Below are positions 59,189 to 64,000 of a DNA stretch of 64,000 bases, piece by piece. Location of the stretch: the NCBI GenBank assembly GCA_041686935.1, contig JAWLCW010000021.1, forward strand, positions 49,647 through 113,646, in the 5' to 3' direction. Origin of the DNA: Mariniphaga sp041686935. Lineage in GTDB: Bacteria; Bacteroidota; Bacteroidia; Bacteroidales; Prolixibacteraceae. The notes beneath the pieces are model-generated. The model was not told the DNA's origin. It saw only the letters and a program-made list of their open reading frames with translations, and searched no databases. Made by a program: the position numbers and the translations under genes. The first letter of the stretch is position 1. Each line of letters starts with the position of its first letter.

Positions 59189-59603
59189 AATATAAATTTT
59201 TGAAGATTATTTGGTGATAAATATACATTAAAATCAAATCCGCGAATATCAGTCAGGAAAAAAATTAACTTATGTTTGAATTTTATTGAAATTTTGATGT
59301 AACGTTCTTTTATTTAAAAGGTTACGATAAATTTTGATGGTATATTAACAGTATTCCTGATTAGCATATTCCTCATTTATTCTTTTCAACGTAACAATCC
59401 GTTGACATAAATGAGCATTTGAACTAAAGTCAGCACTCAAAAAAAAAGCCATCTGCCCAGCGACGATGGCTTTTTGAAAAAAATCACATTTAAACTATGA
59501 AACGATCATGCAAAAATGCTTCACAAACAAGCATTATTAAAATCATGGGAGTTCCATCGAATACATTTAAAAACAAACAATTTTAATGAGATGAAACCCT
59601 GCT
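59189..59603. other. Intergenic region of 415 bp
   Basis: AT-rich region between two minus-strand genes. It holds the terminator at 59443-59475 and, near 59189-59300, the probable promoter region of the protease gene. I found no gene, RNA or further repeat in it, and no TAnnTTTG consensus near the protease start. Confidence 0.6.
59443..59475 (-). terminator. Terminator of the TonB-C/TPR gene at 59604
   Basis: AAAAAGCCATC and GATGGCTTTTT form an 11-bp stem with an 11-nt loop (TGCCCAGCGAC). On the minus strand it is followed by T-rich sequence. It lies about 130 bp downstream of the TonB-C/TPR gene. A degraded copy lies downstream of the paralogue (62811-62843). Confidence 0.75.
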
Positions 59604-60305
59604 TTATTTTTGTAATGCCCGCAGTAGTTCCACATGCTCCCGGGTGTTTTCCTTAATTATGGCCAGATTTTCTATTTCGGTTGTTGTTCCGTTTCTTTCT
59701 GCCAGAACTTTCAACCGGTCCCAGTCATGTTTTGCACCGGTTTCATCGCCCAGGTTGTATTTGCACAACCCGCGCACTGCCAGCAGGGTTTCATCATTTG
59801 GCAGCAAGTTGATACCCTGGTTGAAATGTTTCAGGGCTTTTTCGGGTTGGTTTTTTACAAAGAGCGCCTGATTCCCTTTTTGCAAATGTTTATTTGCCAA
59901 TTCAGCAAAATTGGTTGCCGGGTTATTTTTAAAAATCACTGACACCTCTTTTTTCATAGCCACAGGTTCTCCGTTAACAGTTCCGGGAGCCCACTTTCCA
60001 TTGGTGACTTCCAGTTTCCTGATAACTTCCCGGTCAATTTCAGGTGAAACACTATTAATAACCATAAAATCTGTGATCTGCCCTTCGGTGGTAACTGTAA
60101 ACTGAACCACTTCGGTTCCCTGTAAACCGGCATTTTTTGATTTTGCCGGAAATTCTACAGAATGTTCAAGAAAATCGTTGGCAGAATGAAAGATTTCACT
60201 TTGAAATTGAGGAGCTGTTACCTTAATTTCATTTAACTTTTGTTCTTGTCCGAAAACAACAATTGTTGTCAACATCATTGCGAAGAAAATTACACTTGTT
60301 TTCAT
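59604..60305 (-). CDS. TonB-C-terminal-domain/TPR protein, paralogue A
   Basis: 233 aa from the start MKTSVIFFAMMLTTIVVFGQ (60305). A signal peptide is followed by a TonB-C domain (about 25-130; LQGTEVVQFTVTTEGQITD, DREVIRKLEVTNGKWAPG) without the usual transmembrane anchor and proline arm, and then two TPR units (about 130-200: GNQALFVKNQPEKALKHFNQ; LLPNDETLLAVRGLCKYNLG). It is a close paralogue of the protein at 62883-63590, and both flank an AraC-type membrane regulator. Likely periplasmic. The role is unknown, but the phased upstream motif array implies specific control. Confidence 0.8.
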   Translation of the reverse strand: MKTSVIFFAMMLTTIVVFGQEQKLNEIKVTAPQFQSEIFHSANDFLEHSVEFPAKSKNAGLQGTEVVQFTVTTEGQITDFMVINSVSPEIDREVIRKLEVTNGKWAPGTVNGEPVAMKKEVSVIFKNNPATNFAELANKHLQKGNQALFVKNQPEKALKHFNQGINLLPNDETLLAVRGLCKYNLGDETGAKHDWDRLKVLAERNGTTTEIENLAIIKENTREHVELLRALQK

Positions 60306-60373
60306 AACACTAATTTTTAAAGTATTTAACATCTTTTTATCTTAAAATCGTTAGTGTAAATTTCCGGCAAATG

Positions 60374-60465
60374 GTGTTGAAGAACCAAACAACTATGTTG
60401 AAATTGTTTTAAATTTTCAAGAATGGAGTTTAAATTATGTTGAAAGGCTTTAAAATATGTTGAAA
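60374..60465 (-). promoter_or_regulatory. Phased motif array upstream of paralogue A
   Basis: Four matches to ATGTTG(AAA) on the plus strand (CAACAT on the gene strand), starting at 60374 (GTGTTGAAG), 60395, 60437 and 60457. Gaps are 21, 42 and 20 bp: a 21-bp grid with one position blank near 60416. It lies 69-160 bp upstream of the 60305 start, within the non-coding gap after the regulator's stop. The extended gene-strand form is TTCAACATAATT. Confidence 0.72.
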
Positions 60466-60489
60466 AATGTGTCGAATGAAGGGAACTTA

Positions 60490-62658
60490 TTATTTTGAAG
60501 CTGAAAGAAATTCTCCCTTCTCCTTCAGCAGCCTGGCAACTCTATCGTGATCCCTTTGGTATTTTTTTTCGAATTCCTTTTTAAGTTTTTGAAATTCGGG
60601 TTCGTTGCGAATGTTGTCGAACAGGGGCCAATCTTCCATGAATGTAATCATCCACGAGGGAATGGTAGAGCGGTTGTTTACTTCATTCAGGTATTTGATC
60701 GCTTTTTCCTTTTCTCCTATGGCTGAGTAAGTCCAGGCTAAATGAAAGTGGGGACTGTATTTTGCAGCTTCAGGAGTTCGGGAGTCAATCTGGTTGAGGT
60801 ATTTGTCAACGGCGCCGGAATAGTATTCAGAAGCTTTTTTTTGATTATCCGTTTTTTGATACAGGAATCCAATTATTTCACTGTAAACAGATCCCCGCGA
60901 AATGATCTCTTCTTCGTGTTGTTCAAGAACCCTGGCATATTTTAAAGCATTGGAATAATCGTTGAGAGATACATAGCTGTACATAATAAAAAGAGGAAGT
61001 ACAAGAAGGGAATCTTTCTTCAGGGCTTGATTGTTATATTTGATACATTTATTGTAGTTGCCATTGGAAAAATGTCCGGAACTTAAATGCATAAAATAAT
61101 CTAAAGTATCATCAGTGGTTGCCAGGGATTTTTGTACATATTTCTCAGCCACTTCGGGAAAGCCTGTAAGAAAAAGACTTGTGTAAAATATTTGGTACAA
61201 TTGCGGGCCTATTATTGTATTCTTCGGAATTATTTCAGCGTAATTGAGAAAGTTTTCAATACATCCGTAATAATTGTCATACCTAAAATGTGTCCAGGTT
61301 CTACCTTGATAATATCCTTCATCTTTTGGGAAAGGAGTTTCGTCTAACTTTTCTGCAAACTGCCTGGATTTTGCAATATCTCCAGTGTAATAATAATAAT
61401 TACTTTTTAATCCCAGTGACCAGCGATAATTTCTGTCCTTTGGTATTTGTTCATAAAGTGAAAGCGCCTTTTCGGCTAATACCAGACCTGAATCAAGATA
61501 AGCATATTTTAAATCTTTATCATTTGTAGTCCAATGTAATTTATCAATATAAATACTTCCGAGTCGCACATAGGCAGCAGTAAAAATTGAATCCAGCATG
61601 ATTGCTTTTTTCAACTTTTCTTTTGCTTTAAATGCTTCTTTAGTTGCTTCATCCCAATTCCTGTAAGTTTCCAACTGTCTGTTTATTGCCAAATGCTGCA
61701 ATCCCTGCAGATAATAGTTAAATGCTGCCGGATTTTCAGTCAGCCGCTCTTCCAGTATTTCTTTTTCCCGGGGTGAAATATCAGTTTGGGTATTTTTAAC
61801 TATTTCGCGGGCAATCTGGTTTTGCAGGTTAAGGAAACTTTCTTCATAAATGTCTAATGGATAAGATTTCCGCAGCAGGTAAGCATCGGAAACTGCATCG
61901 GCCAGGTTTACCTGAATCCATGGTTCATTTCCTTTTTGAAATCCCTTCATTTCGATAATATATTCCACATTCTGTTCACCGGCAATTTCTTTTAATGGTT
62001 TTATGTTTTCCCTGTATTGTTCCACAGATGTTTCCGATCTGATTCTTAAATTCTCGATATCCATCAGGCTGTTGAGCAGCGATTGGCGGAAACCGCCTGC
62101 AATCAGTTTCATTGAATCGGAACCTTCAAAATGCATAGGCAAAACAGCTATATTTTTTACTACAGGTACTTTTGCCGAACTTTGCAGCGGCCGCAGATAA
62201 CTGATTTGAGCCACAAACAGGAGCATGATTATAAACAGCAAAGCCACCCCTGCTGAAAAAAGCCATTTCTTTTTCTTTTGTTTTTCTGTGGAGGTCAATT
62301 CAGGAGGATTATCCGATTCGGTCCGGTTTCCCACTTTTCCCGGCGGATAGCCATAAAAATCGCTAAAACATTTGGTAAAGTAAGTAACACTATGAAACCC
62401 GGATTCAAAAGCGGCTTTGGAAACGGTCAGTGATTCCTGCCTAAGCAATTCCATCGCCTTTTTCAGCCGCACCTGGTTGATAAACTGGCTTACAGATTTT
62501 TTTGTCAATTTTTTTACCCTTAGGTGGAGATTGGATCGGCTCATTCCCATTTCACGCGCCAGTTCAGAAACGCCGAACTGTGAATTGGTCAGATTGGCTT
62601 TTGTAATCTCAGTAAGCCTTTCCAAAAATTCTTCTGCATTAAAGGAAAAACCGTTCAT
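60490..62658 (-). CDS. Membrane-anchored AraC-type regulator with TolB-N-like and TPR domains
   Basis: 722 aa. An N-terminal AraC helix-turn-helix pair (about 20-110; LAREMGMSRSNLHLRVKKLT and VSKAAFESGFHSVTYFTKCF) is followed by a basic stretch and one transmembrane helix (about 132-152, LFSAGVALLFIIMLLFVAQI). Outside lies a TolB-N-like domain (about 165-280, KNIAVLPMHFEGSDSMKLIA) and TPR-rich repeats to the end. This joins sensor and DNA-binder in one membrane protein, like CadC/ToxR but with an AraC head. It lies between two paralogous TonB-C/TPR genes with repeated motif arrays. Confidence 0.82.
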   Translation of the reverse strand: MNGFSFNAEEFLERLTEITKANLTNSQFGVSELAREMGMSRSNLHLRVKKLTKKSVSQFINQVRLKKAMELLRQESLTVSKAAFESGFHSVTYFTKCFSDFYGYPPGKVGNRTESDNPPELTSTEKQKKKKWLFSAGVALLFIIMLLFVAQISYLRPLQSSAKVPVVKNIAVLPMHFEGSDSMKLIAGGFRQSLLNSLMDIENLRIRSETSVEQYRENIKPLKEIAGEQNVEYIIEMKGFQKGNEPWIQVNLADAVSDAYLLRKSYPLDIYEESFLNLQNQIAREIVKNTQTDISPREKEILEERLTENPAAFNYYLQGLQHLAINRQLETYRNWDEATKEAFKAKEKLKKAIMLDSIFTAAYVRLGSIYIDKLHWTTNDKDLKYAYLDSGLVLAEKALSLYEQIPKDRNYRWSLGLKSNYYYYTGDIAKSRQFAEKLDETPFPKDEGYYQGRTWTHFRYDNYYGCIENFLNYAEIIPKNTIIGPQLYQIFYTSLFLTGFPEVAEKYVQKSLATTDDTLDYFMHLSSGHFSNGNYNKCIKYNNQALKKDSLLVLPLFIMYSYVSLNDYSNALKYARVLEQHEEEIISRGSVYSEIIGFLYQKTDNQKKASEYYSGAVDKYLNQIDSRTPEAAKYSPHFHLAWTYSAIGEKEKAIKYLNEVNNRSTIPSWMITFMEDWPLFDNIRNEPEFQKLKKEFEKKYQRDHDRVARLLKEKGEFLSASK

Positions 62659-62810
62659 GCTAATTTTACTTCATTTTTTATCCGTTAGCAAGTTACTGAA
62701 AAAGATTGATTTAGGCAATAAAGAATTAAAGATATTTTTAAAGTTAACAACCCGGATTTGTTACCTGTACACTTCAATGCTAACTCATATAGTAGTCAAT
62801 ATCTTTACAA

Positions 62811-62843
62811 AAAAAGCCATCCGCCCAAAAACGAACGACTTTT
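62811..62843 (-). repeat. Degenerate copy of the 59443 terminator
   Basis: AAAAAGCCATC plus CGCCCA matches the left arm and loop of the terminator at 59443-59475, but the right arm is decayed (ACGACTTTT instead of GATGGCTTTTT). It lies about 40-70 bp downstream of the paralogue's stop, as the intact copy does for paralogue A, and supports an origin by segmental duplication. Confidence 0.55.
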
Positions 62844-62882
62844 CAGATTTGATAACCTACATTTACGCTTTAATAGCTGCTT

Positions 62883-63590
62883 TTATTTTATCAACGTACG
62901 GAACATTTTGTCATATTCCTGCGAATTGTTCGAAATTTTTGGCAGATTCTCTATTTCAGCGTTTGTTCCGTGTTTTTTTGCCAGTATTTTCGACCTGTCC
63001 CAATCACGGTTTGCACCGGTTTCATCTCCCAGTTTGTATTTGCAGAATCCGCGCATTGCCAGAAGTGTTTCATCATTTGGCAGCAATTTGATACACATGG
63101 TGAAATATTTTAATGCTTTTTCAGGCCGGTTTTTTACAAAAAGTGCATAATTTCCTTTTACAAAATACTTTTTTGCAATTTCAGTAAAATTATCTTCCGG
63201 ATAAAGTTTGAATACCACCGAAACTTCATTTGGCATTTCAATGGCTTCTCCGTTTTTAATTCCTGGTGTCCACATTTTATCGGTACTTTTCAGCGCCCGG
63301 ATAACTTCCATGTCGATTGCCTGGGAAACGCTGTTAATAATATGAATGTTTTTGAGTTTCCCTTCCGTTGTAACTACAAAACCTGCTACAACAGTTCCCT
63401 GTGTTCCCCATTTTAGTTCTGTAGAAGGGTATTCAACCCTGCTCTGAAGGCACTCATTAACAGAATTGGGAAATTCACCTTTAAAGGTTGGCGGAGTTAC
63501 TTCAACTTCAGATACATTTTTTTGGATGATTTGTCCAATAGCTATTAAAGGAAAAATCAATACAGCGAGTAAAAATACTTTTGTTTTCAT
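62883..63590 (-). CDS. TonB-C-terminal-domain/TPR protein, paralogue B
   Basis: 235 aa: signal peptide MKTKVFLLAVLIFPLIAIGQ, TonB-C domain (about 30-125; TQGTVVAGFVVTTEGKLKN, DMEVIRALKSTDKMWTPG), then TPRs (KGNYALFVKNRPEKALKYFT; LLPNDETLLAMRGFCKYKLG). The same domain order and many identical residues as paralogue A, including the ETGANRDWDR/ETGAKHDWDR stretch. No anchor. It is followed downstream by the regulator gene on the same strand (224 bp away). Four phased motifs lie 100-170 bp upstream. Confidence 0.8.
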   Translation of the reverse strand: MKTKVFLLAVLIFPLIAIGQIIQKNVSEVEVTPPTFKGEFPNSVNECLQSRVEYPSTELKWGTQGTVVAGFVVTTEGKLKNIHIINSVSQAIDMEVIRALKSTDKMWTPGIKNGEAIEMPNEVSVVFKLYPEDNFTEIAKKYFVKGNYALFVKNRPEKALKYFTMCIKLLPNDETLLAMRGFCKYKLGDETGANRDWDRSKILAKKHGTNAEIENLPKISNNSQEYDKMFRTLIK

Positions 63591-63690
63591 GGCTTTAAGA
63601 CTTTAATTTGTTAAACATTTTTGAAAATGAACAATGGAAAACTTTCCATGAATAAAATTACAACGCACAGTCAGGCAGTGCATAGCAATT

Positions 63691-63758
63691 ATGTTGCTGA
63701 AAGCTTCAATTATGTTGTAATTGTTGCAATCATGTTGAAAGACATATCAAATATGTTG
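63691..63758 (-). promoter_or_regulatory. Phased motif array upstream of paralogue B
   Basis: ATGTTG occurs on the plus strand at 63691, 63712, 63732 and 63753, spaced 21, 20 and 21 bp. On the gene strand the four read CAACATAATTG, CAACATAATTG, CAACATGATTG and CAACATATTTG. They start 101 bp upstream of the gene. The spacing equals the 21-bp centre distance of AraC half-sites (two helical turns). Confidence 0.75.
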
Positions 63759-63824
63759 ATTGTGGATTTATCCGGCTGGTTATATTAATGGGTAAAATTA
63801 ATATCCTCCAGGTTTATTTTTCTA

Positions 63825-63917
63825 TTATACTTCCGGGTGCATCAGATTTTGCTCCTTGAGCCACTTTTTTACACGTTCGTGTTCAGTGAGATATTTGTTT
63901 AGGGCGCTGATCTTGTA
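63825..63917 (-). pseudogene. Possible 3' gene fragment at the window edge
   Basis: A 30-codon open stretch reads ISALNKYLTEHERVKKWLKE and ends HPEV before a stop at 63825. The codon use is gene-like, but an in-frame TAA precedes it at 63918-63920 and no start codon exists. It may be the eroded tail of a gene whose body was lost, or a chance frame. The rest of 63591-64000 holds the motif array and no other feature I can support. Confidence 0.3.
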
Positions 63918-64000
63918 TTACGCAGATAATCAACACTATAAAAATAAGCTCCTTTATGTTTATTTTTGTGTAAATCAAAATAATAATAACAAACAAGAAA

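Noticed and set aside
59300..59335. GTAAC ... GTTAC inverted pair upstream of the protease gene
   Set aside because: Five-base arms with AT-rich spacer occur often by chance in such DNA, and no second copy is seen.
1..64000. tRNA, rRNA, CRISPR arrays, complete insertion sequences, phage genes
   Set aside because: None recognised by eye in the non-coding gaps. A covariance-model scan was not possible here, so small RNAs could be missed.

Overview
The window looks like a chromosomal segment of a member of the Bacteroidota, probably a free-living heterotroph of the Bacteroidia (a Marinilabiliales or Prolixibacteraceae-like lineage is my guess, not a result). The signs are type IX secretion sorting domains, lineage-typical families (DUF3822 next to rsmD, DUF4412, BACON domains, an S1 protein with a long acidic N-terminus, GH172), weak Shine-Dalgarno sequences, and several promoters of the TTTG/TAnnTTTG type. 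I see no rRNA, tRNA, CRISPR array, prophage or intact insertion sequence.

Layout. 0-5.4 kb: the end of a glycosyltransferase cluster, ribBA, a PQQ-type propeller and a small membrane protein. 5.5-10.6 kb: an ECF sigma/anti-sigma/Spy-like stress operon, an NrtR-type regulator, ychF, yajC and nusB. 10.6-16.6 kb: two cation/proton antiporters with a frameshifted tandem universal stress protein, a rhomboid protease and a threonine aldolase. 16.8-21.4 kb: a GPP34-photolyase pair, glutathione peroxidase, and dnaX interrupted at a run of ten A. 21.4-30 kb: pdxH, rsmD with DUF3822, a RecD-like helicase, RNase Z, a STAS protein and rpsA. 30-34 kb: rfbACD plus a phosphoglucomutase, which make dTDP-L-rhamnose precursors. 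34-44 kb: secreted and sugar-related proteins (DUF1080, CotH kinase with T9SS tail, GH172 + FucP-type permease), msrA, and a two-gene cytochrome bd-like complex in which both subunits carry a C-terminal cytochrome c domain. 44-55 kb: lipoproteins, barrels, a PiT-like permease, VOC and SRPBCC proteins, a T9SS cargo protein, a metallophosphoesterase and DUF4412. 55-59 kb: rhamnulokinase, a CarH-like B12-binding MerR regulator and a subtilisin lipoprotein. 59.6-64 kb: a membrane-anchored AraC/TPR regulator flanked by two paralogous TonB-C/TPR proteins.

Most notable: (1) two phased arrays of the motif ATGTTG (CAACAT on the gene strand), spaced 20-21 bp, one upstream of each TonB-C/TPR paralogue. 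The spacing equals that of AraC half-sites and points to the regulator between them. (2) dnaX splits into a short (gamma-like) reading frame and a -1-frame tau-like tail at an A10 tract, a layout that fits transcriptional or ribosomal slippage. (3) the bd-like, c-type-heme-tethered oxidase pair. (4) a CarH-type regulator with intact W-x9-EH and His-ligand positions and two inverted repeats in its promoter. Homopolymer sequencing error is a real alternative for the dnaX and universal stress protein frameshifts.
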